Assembly (NCBI RefSeq): GCF_047263945.1
Contig: NZ_JBLAVB010000006.1
Coordinates: 124,001-188,000, forward strand
DNA length: 64,000 nt
Origin: Rhodospirillum sp047263945
GTDB lineage: Bacteria > Pseudomonadota > Alphaproteobacteria > Rhodospirillales > Rhodospirillaceae
Reading direction: 5' to 3'
Below, one piece after another: positions 45,996-54,101 of this stretch. The stretch's first letter is position 1. Every line of letters starts with the position of its first letter. Under the pieces are notes generated by a model that had not been told where the DNA came from, did not search any database, and was given only the letters and a program-made list of their open reading frames with translations. The position numbers were made by a program, and so were the translations under genes.

Positions 45996-47186
45996 ATGAA
46001 GACAGCCATCAAAGACATCGCAAAGACCATGCTGGCCGCCGTTCCGGACGCCAGTTTCGAAATCCACTTTTGGGACGGAGACAGCCTGAAAATCGGCGAC
46101 GCGCCAAAGTTCGTCCTGACATTCAAGGAAAAAAATGCGCTTTCGCAAACTCTCTCCAGTGGCTTCATGGGGTTTGGCGAAGCCTATATGACCGGCAGTA
46201 TCGAGCTGGAGGGAGACTTCCAAAGCCTCTTCCGGCTGGGTTTCGCTGCGGACTACACCAAACACCCCATGCCGCTGAGCCTGAAACTGCGCATCCTGCT
46301 GGTTTACCTGTTGAACCAGAACACCCTGACCGGATCGCGAAAGAACATCGCCCACCACTACGAAGTGGGCAACCCGTTCTACGAACTGTTGCTCGGCCCC
46401 ACCATGGCTTACACCTGCGGCTATTACAACAGCCCCGACGACGATCTGGAGACGGCCCAGACCAACAAGTTCGAGCACATTTGCCGCAAGCTCCAGCTTG
46501 TCGAGGGCGAGCATATCGCCGACCTGGGATGTGGCTGGGGCGGCCTGCTCATCCACGCTGCCCGGAACCATGGGGTGACCGGTGTGGGTGTGACCCTCTC
46601 CCCCTCCCAACAGAGCTTTGCCTCCGACCGCATCAAGGCCCTGGGCCTGGAAGATAAGATCGAGGTGCGCCTGCTCGACTACCGGGATATCGAGGGCAGC
46701 TATGACAAGGTCGTTTCCGTCGGCATGATGGAACACGTGGGATTGCGCTTCATCCCCGGCTGCTTCGCCAAGATCAAATCGATCCTCAAGCCCGGCGGGC
46801 TAGGGTTGGTCCATACCATTGGCAATGACAAGCAAATGGCCGCAGACCCCTGGACGGAGAAGTACATCTTCCCCGGCGCTCAGGTTCCGAGCATTGGCCG
46901 TGTGGTGGAGGGGGTCACGGGCCAGGACATGAACCTGATCGACGTGGAGAACCTGCGCCGCCACTACCCCCTGACCATCCGGGGCTGGCTGAATAATTTC
47001 GAAGCGAACATCGATCCCATCCGCAAGATGTACGACGAGGAATTCGTCCGCCGCTACAAATTATACTTGGAAGTCAGCGAGGCCTCCTTCCTGTGGGGCG
47101 GCAACCGATTGTTCCAGGTGCTGTTTTCCAACGGATTAACGGAAATGACGCCCTACACCAGGGCCTATCTGTACCCGGGCGCGTAA
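45996..47186 (+). CDS. cfa: Cyclopropane-fatty-acyl-phospholipid synthase family methyltransferase
   Basis: 396 aa. It has the CFA/CmaS organisation: an N-terminal lipid-binding part (SGFMGFGEAYMTGSIELEGD) and a C-terminal SAM methyltransferase. The latter contains HYEVGNPFYELLLGPTMAYTCGYY, the SAM-binding loop IADLGCGWGG, and VSVGMMEHVG. The reaction is transfer of a methylene group from S-adenosylmethionine to the double bond of an unsaturated phospholipid acyl chain at the membrane. Length agrees with the family. It is probably co-transcribed with the upstream desaturase. Some family members make other methyl-branched lipids, so the exact product is inferred. Confidence 0.9.
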   Translation: MKTAIKDIAKTMLAAVPDASFEIHFWDGDSLKIGDAPKFVLTFKEKNALSQTLSSGFMGFGEAYMTGSIELEGDFQSLFRLGFAADYTKHPMPLSLKLRILLVYLLNQNTLTGSRKNIAHHYEVGNPFYELLLGPTMAYTCGYYNSPDDDLETAQTNKFEHICRKLQLVEGEHIADLGCGWGGLLIHAARNHGVTGVGVTLSPSQQSFASDRIKALGLEDKIEVRLLDYRDIEGSYDKVVSVGMMEHVGLRFIPGCFAKIKSILKPGGLGLVHTIGNDKQMAADPWTEKYIFPGAQVPSIGRVVEGVTGQDMNLIDVENLRRHYPLTIRGWLNNFEANIDPIRKMYDEEFVRRYKLYLEVSEASFLWGGNRLFQVLFSNGLTEMTPYTRAYLYPGA

Positions 47187-47191
47187 CCCGC

Positions 47192-47243
47192 CGCGTCAAC
47201 AGGCTGCGTCAACAGGTCGCGCCAGCAGGTCGCGCCAACAGAT
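47192..47243. repeat. 13-bp tandem repeat, four copies
   Basis: Copies CGCGTCAACAGGC, TGCGTCAACAGGT, CGCGCCAGCAGGT and CGCGCCAACAGAT lie directly behind the cfa stop codon. No function is evident. Confidence 0.7.
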
Positions 47244-47354
47244 TGTCTGCTCCTCAAAAAGCCCCCGTCGTCCGCAGCATTGGAAGCGAACCACGGGGGA
47301 GAGGTCTTGTTAATCGGAAATGCCTTATTTCAGTGAGTCCGCTTCACCGTCCGC

Positions 47355-48110
47355 TCATCCCTTCGCGTTCCCGTTCGCGGGCACCGATCCAGCCTCCCAT
47401 GCGGCCATATGCGACCCAATAAAGTCCACCACCGCACGGTGGGCTTCTGCGGGATCGCCTTCCACAGGGATCGGCGATCCAAAGGCGAAGCGGACGGGCA
47501 AGGCGGGATTGATCCAGCCCAGGTCCTCGACCCAGGTGCCGCGCCCCCAAGCCCCCGTGGACAGGGCGACGGGCACCATGGACACGCCGGTACGCCGGGC
47601 AAGCCGCATGCCAAGCGTTCCAAAAGCCTCGGGAACGAAGCTGTCGGACCGATGGGCCTGGGGAAAGATGATGACCGAAGTCCCCCCTTCCAGCTTACGC
47701 CCCCCTTCCTTGAGAACGTGTGTCAGGTCGGCGCGCGGATCGGTCCGGCTGACAACAATCGGGTCAAAGGCCCCCAGCACATCCCGAAACACGGGATACT
47801 TCATCAGGCTCGCCTTGGTCACAAAGGTCACAGGATGATCGCGGCCGAGAAGCCCCGGCATGGCCTGGGTCTCCAGGGCGCTCATATGGTTGCCGACGAA
47901 GACCACGGGGCCCGCATGGCTTCTCACGGCCTCCAGCCCGGTCACCTCGAACCGCACGCCCACGCGCTCCAGGGCCCGCACCAGACAGGCGCTGCCGTCG
48001 GCGAGACCGGCGGACGTCAGACGCCCACGCGTCGCCAAGTATCCCGCACGCCCCATGATCACCGCAGCCTGCGAGTAGAAACCAATAGTCGGATAAAGCC
48101 TACGCGGCAC
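47355..48110 (-). CDS. PlsC-type 1-acyl-glycerol-3-phosphate acyltransferase family protein
   Basis: 251 aa, GTG start with an excellent ribosome-binding site (AAGGAGGGGG) on the minus strand. It has the acyltransferase block NHMSALE (an HX4E version of the usual HX4D), KASLMKYPVFRDVLG, a substrate-binding loop (IIFPQAHRS in place of FPEGTRS), and SMVPVAL. The family transfers an acyl chain to lysophosphatidic acid or a related lipid at the inner membrane. The changed motif residues set this apart from housekeeping PlsC, so the acceptor may differ. It is convergent with cfa and divergent from the glycosyltransferase gene, so it is surrounded by lipid-modifying genes. Confidence 0.75.
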   Translation of the reverse strand: MPRRLYPTIGFYSQAAVIMGRAGYLATRGRLTSAGLADGSACLVRALERVGVRFEVTGLEAVRSHAGPVVFVGNHMSALETQAMPGLLGRDHPVTFVTKASLMKYPVFRDVLGAFDPIVVSRTDPRADLTHVLKEGGRKLEGGTSVIIFPQAHRSDSFVPEAFGTLGMRLARRTGVSMVPVALSTGAWGRGTWVEDLGWINPALPVRFAFGSPIPVEGDPAEAHRAVVDFIGSHMAAWEAGSVPANGNAKG

Positions 48111-48279
48111 GAACCCCCTCCTTCAACACCGCTTCCGACGGCCTTTCCGACGCTGAGCAAGCGGTCCCCCTGTTTAACCCGGGAACTGTCACACGGGTAG
48201 CTTTGATGACAACTCCTCCCTACTATCAGGCGCTTTTCCCGCAGTTACCTTGTAGCACAGCCCCTACTGGAGCCTCTCC

Positions 48280-49479
48280 ATGACCGAAGCCAAGCATGTG
48301 GTCGTCATCTACACCGACGCCGGAGGTGGCCACCGTGCCGCAGCCCAGGCCCTGCGCGAGATCCTGGAGTCCGAAGGACAATACCGCGTCACCCTGGTCA
48401 ATCCCTACGTCGAGCTGATGCCGGAGATGGACCTGTTTCACCGTCTGACGGGACGTCGCGCGGAAGCCTTCTATAACGAAACGATTCTGCGCGATGGCCA
48501 CACCGGGCTTGTCTGCTGGATCTATTACATGATCGTCCTGATTAATTTCCGCCTGTCGCAAACGGCGGGACGGCGGGTGTTCTTCGACTATTTCCAGCGG
48601 GTTCGCCCAGATATGGTGGTGTCCGACCTCCCCATGCTGAATGGGGTCATCATGTCCGCTCTGGCCGACTACCGGGCGCAAAACGCCGGGGCAGAACGCA
48701 CCAGCGGTGTGGTGCTGATCACGGACTGGACGGAGATCAGCCGCCACGTATGGTTCCCCCGGGGCGGTGGTTACCACGCCATCTGCGGTACCGAGGACGC
48801 CTATGGTCAAGCCTCGCGGGTGGCAGGACTTACGGGCCAGATCCATCGCACCCAAGGTCTTTTGCTCAAACCCGCCTTCCTGGCCGGACGGCCCACGGAT
48901 CAACGGGCCGCGCGCGTCTCCCTCGGCCTGGATCCGGACAAACCCATAATCTGCCTTCTCTATGGCTCCGGCGGCGGGCGGCGCATGCGCGAGATTGGTC
49001 TTTCCCTTCGAGACGCCCCCCCCGATGCACAGGTCGTCTTCCTCTGCGGGCGAGACAATCGTTTGGCAGAAGACTTCTCAGCCGTCGACTGGCCCTTTCC
49101 GGTCCGCGTGCTGAGCTTTACGAATGAGGTGCCGCGCTACCTGGGGGTCTCCAACATTTTCGTCGGAAAGCCCGGCCCCGGCTGCGTCAGCGAAGCTCTA
49201 GCCATGGGGCTCTCCCTGCTACTCGACCGGACCATGGCGCTTCCCCAGGAAAAACCGGTCCTGCAGTGGCTGAAACGGTCAGAAGCGGGGCTGTCCTTCT
49301 CCCGGATCGGGGAGTTCCGCAGGCTTCTGGCTCGTCAGCTCGCCGAAATCCAGACCAAACCCGAGGCGGAACCCACCACACACCCCAATACCGCAGCCGC
49401 CGAGATCCCGAACATCTTCGCCGATATTCTTCGCCTGGACGCGGCTAGATCAAACCGCCTTAAATCGGAATCGATTTAA
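48280..49479 (+). CDS. MGDG synthase-type (GT28) glycosyltransferase, probable diacylglycerol glycosyltransferase
   Basis: 399 aa. The N-terminus IYTDAGGGHRAAAQAL is the signature of the MGDG_synth domain (MGDG synthases, UgtP). The C-terminal half holds the GT28 nucleotide-sugar site (CLLYGSGGG, then VGKPGPGCVSEALAMGLSLLLDRT). Known members transfer a sugar from a UDP-sugar to diacylglycerol on the cytoplasmic face of the membrane. A diacylglycerol kinase is encoded 2 kb downstream, so the two could compete for the same diacylglycerol pool (inference). The last codons and the stop lie inside a palindromic repeat at 49445-49498, so the final residues (RSNRLKSESI) appear to be repeat-derived. 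Confidence 0.85.
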   Translation: MTEAKHVVVIYTDAGGGHRAAAQALREILESEGQYRVTLVNPYVELMPEMDLFHRLTGRRAEAFYNETILRDGHTGLVCWIYYMIVLINFRLSQTAGRRVFFDYFQRVRPDMVVSDLPMLNGVIMSALADYRAQNAGAERTSGVVLITDWTEISRHVWFPRGGGYHAICGTEDAYGQASRVAGLTGQIHRTQGLLLKPAFLAGRPTDQRAARVSLGLDPDKPIICLLYGSGGGRRMREIGLSLRDAPPDAQVVFLCGRDNRLAEDFSAVDWPFPVRVLSFTNEVPRYLGVSNIFVGKPGPGCVSEALAMGLSLLLDRTMALPQEKPVLQWLKRSEAGLSFSRIGEFRRLLARQLAEIQTKPEAEPTTHPNTAAAEIPNIFADILRLDAARSNRLKSESI

Positions 49480-49498
49480 GGCGGACACTTTGATCTAG
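49445..49498. repeat. Two-part palindrome overlapping the glycosyltransferase stop codon
   Basis: Outer arms CTAGATCAAA (49445-49454) and TTTGATCTAG (49489-49498) enclose inner arms CCGCCTTAAATCG (49455-49467) and CGATTTAAGGCGG (49472-49484), with a 4-nt asymmetric bulge (ACAC). It may terminate the glycosyltransferase transcript. Confidence 0.65.
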
Positions 49499-49510
49499 AT
49501 TCAACAAGTT

Positions 49511-49560
49511 GAGCATCGAGTGGACCGGAAAACCGGTCCCCACTTTTCCGCTCGATGCTC
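49511..49560. repeat. REP-like alphaproteobacterial palindrome
   Basis: GAGCATCGAG (49511-49520) pairs with CTCGATGCTC (49551-49560), and GGACCGG (49522-49528) pairs with CCGGTCC (49533-49539). The sequence CCGGAAAACCGGT ... CACTTTTCCGCTCGATGCTC is of a type I recall as common in alphaproteobacterial intergenic regions. It lies between two convergent genes. Confidence 0.65.
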
Positions 49561-49581
49561 TAATCGACCAAACACCACAGG

Positions 49582-50754
49582 TTAGATGAGGCCCACCCAG
49601 AAGGCGGCCGCCCCAGACATGTAATGCACCAGGGTGACCCCCGCCAAATTGCGGTGGCGTTGGTAGATCAGACCAAATAGAAGCCCGGTAACAATGGTCA
49701 GAAACACGGCGGTAAAGCCGAAGTGCAAGTGGAACATACCAAAGAACAAAGACGCCAGGACAATGGAGCCGAAGCCCTTTCGGTCCCCAAGAAAGCGCTG
49801 AAAGGACGATTGGAGGAAGCCCCGCGCCACCAGTTCCTGCAGCAAACTGTGGATGAAATAACTGAGCGAGCCGGCCCATTCGAAGGGCACAGGCTTGCCC
49901 GGCAGGGCATCGAAGGCCTTCAGCACCTCGGCCAACCCAAAGGTCAAGAGAAGAACCACAAGGGATATCACCGCCCCCTCCACCAGGGATCGGCGCAATC
50001 CAACAGTCGTCAGCCCGATTTCTCTCCGCGGAATTCCCATGCGCCACATGACGATGAGGCTGGGAAGCAACAACAAGGCCAGATACTGCCAGGCAAACTG
50101 GCTCGTGTAGACATTCACATGCAGCACATGGCGCGCCAGGACATCATTGACCAACGTCCCAATGCACATCATGCCCATGGCATACAGAAAGAAGCGACCG
50201 AACTGCTGCCGTTCGCGGATGGACTGCACCTCGCGTTCCAACACCGCCACATGCTTGTCGGTCTGCCCCCGCATTTTGCGGACGATCGCAACACCCAATC
50301 CCCCGCGTAAATCAGCCAGAAGATGATCGCCATCGGGCTCACTCAACAAGTCATTGGGTTGAACCTCCTCCAAGACGACCTCGGTCTTGGCGCGGGCCGA
50401 CGCAGACCGGGGCAGGCCATCGAGCACGGCCATCTCCCCTAAGGCCTCCCCGGGTCCCAGGTCCGTCAGCACCCGCTCCCCATTATCGGCGCTCCCGTCA
50501 GCGTCGCCATGTTCTGTCAGGCGATAGACGGAGATCACCCCCTCCTTGATCAGGAAGAAAGCGTTGGTGCGATCTCCTTCGGTCAGGATCACCGTCCCCG
50601 CCGGAATGGTCCGCCGCACGGCCACCCGGCGCAAGGCCGCCATCGTTTCCGGCTTCACAGGCAAGCCCAGGGAGGTGAGGGCATCCCCCTGGTCCACGGC
50701 ACCCAAGGGGTCAGACGCCAAACCGGCGTTGGAATTGGAATCGGAAAGGGTCAT
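49582..50754 (-). CDS. Cyclic-nucleotide-binding domain fused to CPBP (CAAX/Abi-type) membrane protein
   Basis: About 390 aa, starting at the ATG whose product begins MTLSDSNSN; the longer frame overlaps the upstream gene and lacks sense. Residues about 40-155 form a cNMP-binding/CRP-like effector domain (AGTVILTEGDRTNAFFLIKEG, then GPGEALGEMAVLDGLPRSASA). Several transmembrane helices follow. Then comes the CPBP core: QELVARG at about residue 304, FFGMFHLHFG, and a final LVHYMSGAAAFW segment. CPBP members are intramembrane glutamic-type proteases or scaffolds. Here the first Glu of EExxxR is Gln, so activity is uncertain. The fusion implies that a nucleotide or similar ligand controls the membrane domain (inference). 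It lies 2 nt after a seven-helix membrane gene, forming an operon with it. Confidence 0.8.
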   Translation of the reverse strand: MTLSDSNSNAGLASDPLGAVDQGDALTSLGLPVKPETMAALRRVAVRRTIPAGTVILTEGDRTNAFFLIKEGVISVYRLTEHGDADGSADNGERVLTDLGPGEALGEMAVLDGLPRSASARAKTEVVLEEVQPNDLLSEPDGDHLLADLRGGLGVAIVRKMRGQTDKHVAVLEREVQSIRERQQFGRFFLYAMGMMCIGTLVNDVLARHVLHVNVYTSQFAWQYLALLLLPSLIVMWRMGIPRREIGLTTVGLRRSLVEGAVISLVVLLLTFGLAEVLKAFDALPGKPVPFEWAGSLSYFIHSLLQELVARGFLQSSFQRFLGDRKGFGSIVLASLFFGMFHLHFGFTAVFLTIVTGLLFGLIYQRHRNLAGVTLVHYMSGAAAFWVGLI

Positions 50755-50756
50755 GG

Positions 50757-51383
50757 TCAAAGGGTCCTGCGCAGCTGACGTCCACCAAGGTAAAGGGCAA
50801 AAGAGGCGACCATAAGGATCACATGATAGGTACCCCATAGCCCCAATCCCGGCACCCCGTTGCTCCCCAAAGGAACCATAAGCGAGGCAGCGATGGTCAA
50901 CAGAATGCCAACGACCATAGAAATAGACCCCGTTCCCCGACGCAACCCGGCCAACGACAGGCCCAGCAGCAGCAAAAAGGCCAGCAGATAGAAAACGATG
51001 ACGGAAAGAAAGTCGTCGGAGGTCAGGACCACCGCCAAGGCCGCCAGAGCGCAAAGCCCCCCAATCCCCAGGACCAGCCGACGTCCCTTGGGAGGCAGGA
51101 ACTGGGACGCCGTCGCCAACAAAATGACCATGCTACCGACGATGATGGTAACCCGTGTAACGATGATCATGGCCCGGTGCCAGGGATGCCCCACAGGCTC
51201 GAAAAAGCCGTGATCAATGGCGCCCAGCATGGAAGCGACTCCGATCAACAGCAGGGCGAAAGCCCAATACCAAGCCGGTGATTTGGGCACCACCTTCCCC
51301 CGGAAGGAGAGACCCGACAGGAAAAACAGTTCACAAGACAATATGATGTCGGTCAATGACGACATCGCGAGTTCACTCAGCAT
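50757..51383 (-). CDS. Polytopic membrane protein of unknown function (about 7 helices)
   Basis: About 208 aa, starting at the ATG preceded by GGAAGAG; a longer frame to 51524 adds an unlikely basic N-terminus. At least six or seven hydrophobic segments are visible (WAFALLLIGVASML, IIVGSMVILLATA, FLSVIVFYLLAFLLLLGLSL, and others). I do not recognise the family. A His in FFEPVGHPWHRAMI lies near a membrane edge. It is the first gene of a two-gene operon with the cNMP-CPBP protein and divergent from the diacylglycerol kinase gene, so a role in membrane or lipid sensing is possible but unproven. Confidence 0.7.
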   Translation of the reverse strand: MLSELAMSSLTDIILSCELFFLSGLSFRGKVVPKSPAWYWAFALLLIGVASMLGAIDHGFFEPVGHPWHRAMIIVTRVTIIVGSMVILLATASQFLPPKGRRLVLGIGGLCALAALAVVLTSDDFLSVIVFYLLAFLLLLGLSLAGLRRGTGSISMVVGILLTIAASLMVPLGSNGVPGLGLWGTYHVILMVASFALYLGGRQLRRTL

Positions 51384-51671
51384 AGCTCTTCCATCCCCCA
51401 ATTCGCATATCTTTTTGATCCCTCGGCGCCACGGCTGAGCTCCCTCATTCCCACATGAACCTCCCGAAGACTCCGGCAAAGGCTCCTGAAGTCCGCGAAA
51501 AACCGATAGAAACCAAGGCACCAAGTGGTACCATAGATGGGGATGGCTTGATCAATAGGATCATTGAATTCTGCCTTTTCTTCTCAAAAAATCGACAAAC
51601 CCTCAGGGCCACTCAAGAGACGAAAGAGACCACTCCATGCACCTACCCGGAATTTTCAAGGGAGCGCCAAG

Positions 51672-52667
51672 GTGATTCTTTCGAATTCTTCCCTCGAACG
51701 GCACACCGACCCGATCTCTTCATCTCTGGGGACTGGGTTTGAGCACCTTTCTTGCGAGCAATTGGCCCACCCCCCCCGCTTGCTGATCATTCACAACCAG
51801 CGGGCCGCTGTCCGCCGGGAGGCCCGCTTTCGCGCGGTCCTGGACAGCCTGAAAGCCGCCGGATGTCCCATGGTGGTCCAGCAGACCCAAGCCGCTGGCG
51901 ATGCCGGGCGCTTTGCTGCGGCGGCAAGCCGCAGGACCTTTGATCTGGTGGTGGTAGCGGGGGGTGACGGGACAATAAACGACACCATCAATGGCTTTAC
52001 GCCGGATTCCCCTGCCCTGGGTCTCATTCCCTTGGGAACCGCAAACGTACTGGCCCACGAATTGGGACAGGGCATGAAGCCGGATGCCATCGTCCGCAGC
52101 CTGATCGCCGGGCAACGAATCGCGGTTTATCCGGGGGTGGTAAACGGCCGTCGCTTCATGATGATGGCCGGAGTTGGCTTCGACGCCCATGTGGTCAACG
52201 GCGTGAAGCGTCCAATGAAACTGCGCCTGGGGAAACTCGCCTACGCCCTTGAGGCCTTGCGGCAATTGGTTCTTCACCCCTGTCCCCCGCTCGATGCTCA
52301 GATTGATGGGCGCCCCGTCGTAGCGGCAACCCTGGTGGCCCAAAGGGGCCGCCTTTACGGGGGGCGCTTCACCTTGGCGCCTGACGCAAACCTCAAGATT
52401 CCCCTCTTCCAGGCCACCCTGTTCCCCCGTGCCGGACGTCTGGCCATGGCGGGGTATAGCGCTGCCCTGCCCTTGGGCTTGCTGACCAGACTGGGCCTCG
52501 TCGAGCATGTGGAGGCCCGGTGCATCGAGGTCGCGGGTCACCCCGGCGACCCCGTTCAGGCTGACGGCGACGTCATCGCCCACCTTCCGGCGAAGTTGAC
52601 CCTGGACGACCACCCGATCCACATCACGGTGCCGCCAACCGGGGACTCAGCGAAGAAACCAATTTAA
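51672..52667 (+). CDS. Diacylglycerol kinase-family lipid kinase
   Basis: About 331 aa from a GTG with GGGAG upstream; a longer frame begins at 51564 and the start is uncertain. The kinase catalytic domain is clear: RLLIIHNQRA, VVVAGGDGTINDTINGF (nucleotide loop GGDGT), GLIPLGTANVLAHELG, and later GVGFDAHVVNGVK. Family members (DgkB/YegS/sphingosine kinase-like) phosphorylate diacylglycerol or similar lipids with ATP at the inner membrane. It is divergent from the membrane/CPBP pair and close to the MGDG synthase-type glycosyltransferase, which could use the same substrate. Confidence 0.85.
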   Translation: MILSNSSLERHTDPISSSLGTGFEHLSCEQLAHPPRLLIIHNQRAAVRREARFRAVLDSLKAAGCPMVVQQTQAAGDAGRFAAAASRRTFDLVVVAGGDGTINDTINGFTPDSPALGLIPLGTANVLAHELGQGMKPDAIVRSLIAGQRIAVYPGVVNGRRFMMMAGVGFDAHVVNGVKRPMKLRLGKLAYALEALRQLVLHPCPPLDAQIDGRPVVAATLVAQRGRLYGGRFTLAPDANLKIPLFQATLFPRAGRLAMAGYSAALPLGLLTRLGLVEHVEARCIEVAGHPGDPVQADGDVIAHLPAKLTLDDHPIHITVPPTGDSAKKPI

Positions 52668-53135
52668 TCCCTGCACCGCTGTGATTCGAAAGCATGTGAC
52701 CGCAAAAAATATGTGTCTGGATCAAACCGAAAGTCATGCCGTGGTTTCAGGTGCTTTCCCGTCACGGGGCTTTTCCCCGTCCCCCCCCCTCTTTGGCGAG
52801 GCTGGGGCCGAAAGGCCCCAGATCCCGAGCAGTTGCTGGCCGAAAGGCCCCAGCCTCCATGCCAAAATAAAATGGGGGTTTGGGGGCATTTCCCCCCAAA
52901 TGGGCTTGGGCAATCGCCCAAAAAAGACGAAACACTGTCGTGTCCTGTGTCTGTGCCGCTCAAAAGTTTCGGCGCCCGCACCATCGAAGGCAGAATCCCC
53001 ATGTCCATCCTTTGTCACCAGTAAATTCGCCCAAATGCCCGTCCGATGGCCTTCGCCTCCCCTTGTCAGAATGCTTGGCGTCTGTATGCTCGAACTTCAG
53101 ACGATTGTGAGCGACCTGGGGAGGCACCGGGGCAG
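52668..53135. other. 468-bp intergenic region with several GC-rich hairpins
   Basis: No gene is supported. Inverted repeats follow one another: ACGGGG/CCCCGT (52764-52780); CTGGGGCC-GAAA-GGCCCCAG (52802-52821, a GAAA-loop hairpin); a similar, imperfect GAAA hairpin (52835-52854); TTTGGGGG/CCCCCAAA (52879-52900); and TTGGGC/GCCCAA (52906-52921). This could be a terminator cluster, a structured leader of the following gene, or a small RNA. Confidence 0.5.
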
Positions 53136-53909
53136 ATGAGTATTTTCGGAAAGATCATCGGAGGCGTCGGAGGCTTCATTATCGGTGGCCCCCTTGGCGC
53201 CGTCCTGGGCGCAGCAGCCGGACATGCCTATGACCGCATGCGGGAAGAAGGCCTGGAAGCCTACGGCCCTGAAGAAGGGGTCCGCAGCGGTTCGACCTTT
53301 GACCGGAGCAACGATGCCGCCCGCCAAATGGCTTTCACCGTAGCGGTCATCGCCCTGGGTGCTAAGATGGCCAAAGCCGATGGCACCGTCAGCCGGGAGG
53401 AAGTCACCGCCTTCAAACGCGCCTTCCGCATCCCCCCCGGAGACATGGAGGCCGTAGGCCGCATGTTCGACGAGGCAAAGAGCAGCCCCGACGGCTACGA
53501 GGCCTATGCCCGCCAGATTGCGCAGATGTTCGCCGATACGCCCCAGGTGCTGGAGGAATTGTTGGGCGCCCTGTTCGTGATCGCCCAAGCCGACGGCCGC
53601 ATCCACCCCAATGAAGTCGCCTTTTTACACCGGGTGGCCGATATCTTCGGCTTACCCCCAAGGGATTTTGACCGCATCAAGGCCACCCACGCCCCGGGCG
53701 AACCCGACCCCTACGAGATCCTGGGCGTCACGCGGGACATGGATGATACGGCCATCCGCGCGGCCTACCTGAAACTGGTGCGGGAGAACCACCCTGATAC
53801 ACTGGTCGCCCAAGGTATGCCCCCGGACTTCGTGGAACTGGCCACTCAGAAAATGGCCTCCATCAACACCGCCTATGAAAGCGTAACCGAAGCTCGCAAG
53901 GCCCGATGA
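53136..53909 (+). CDS. djlA: TerB-DnaJ (DjlA-like) co-chaperone
   Basis: 257 aa. The ATG follows GGGGAGG at a workable distance. The N-terminus is a Gly-rich hydrophobic stretch (GKIIGGVGGFIIGGPLGAVLG) that probably anchors it in the membrane. Residues about 60-180 form a TerB-type helical domain with the repeated acidic motif (AKADGTVSREEV, AQADGRIHPNEV). Residues about 190-257 form a J-domain with the HPD motif in VRENHPDTL at about residue 219. This is the layout of DjlA, a membrane DnaJ-like protein that stimulates DnaK and affects envelope stress. It appears to be monocistronic, followed by three palindromes. Confidence 0.88.
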   Translation: MSIFGKIIGGVGGFIIGGPLGAVLGAAAGHAYDRMREEGLEAYGPEEGVRSGSTFDRSNDAARQMAFTVAVIALGAKMAKADGTVSREEVTAFKRAFRIPPGDMEAVGRMFDEAKSSPDGYEAYARQIAQMFADTPQVLEELLGALFVIAQADGRIHPNEVAFLHRVADIFGLPPRDFDRIKATHAPGEPDPYEILGVTRDMDDTAIRAAYLKLVRENHPDTLVAQGMPPDFVELATQKMASINTAYESVTEARKAR

Positions 53910-53978
53910 CCACCGGACCCAAGCGTGTCTTCACGGTCAGGTTGCTCCAACGACACTCTCAAATTCAAAAAAGGAAAA

Positions 53979-54017
53979 CGAAACTGGATCAGAGTGGATT
54001 GCTCTGATCCAGTTTCG
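53979..54017. repeat. Palindrome, 16-bp arms, GAAACTGGATCAG core
   Basis: Arms 53979-53994 and 54002-54017 are exactly complementary (CGAAACTGGATCAGAG) with a 7-nt loop. This is the first of three consecutive palindromes after djlA. Confidence 0.8.
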
Positions 54018-54021
54018 TCTC

Positions 54022-54082
54022 AGAGTGCCTTCGAGATCAAGTTGGCCCATTTCTTGGCCCAACTTGATCTCGAAGGCACTCT
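54022..54082. repeat. Palindrome, 24-bp perfect arms
   Basis: Arms 54022-54045 and 54059-54082 match exactly (start AGAGTGCCTTCGAGATC) with a 13-nt loop. Its sequence is unrelated to the palindromes on either side. Confidence 0.8.
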
Positions 54083-54101
54083 AAAATCTATATAACGAGA
54101 G

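Noticed and set aside
47192..47243. The 13-bp tandem repeats, considered as a CRISPR array or iterons
   Set aside because: There are no spacers between units and no replication or cas genes. It is a short tandem duplication.
52681..53139. Overlapping ORFs in the spacer before djlA
   Set aside because: Pro/Arg/Lys-rich translations come from GC-rich hairpins, with no domain. The DjlA-like product starts at 53136.
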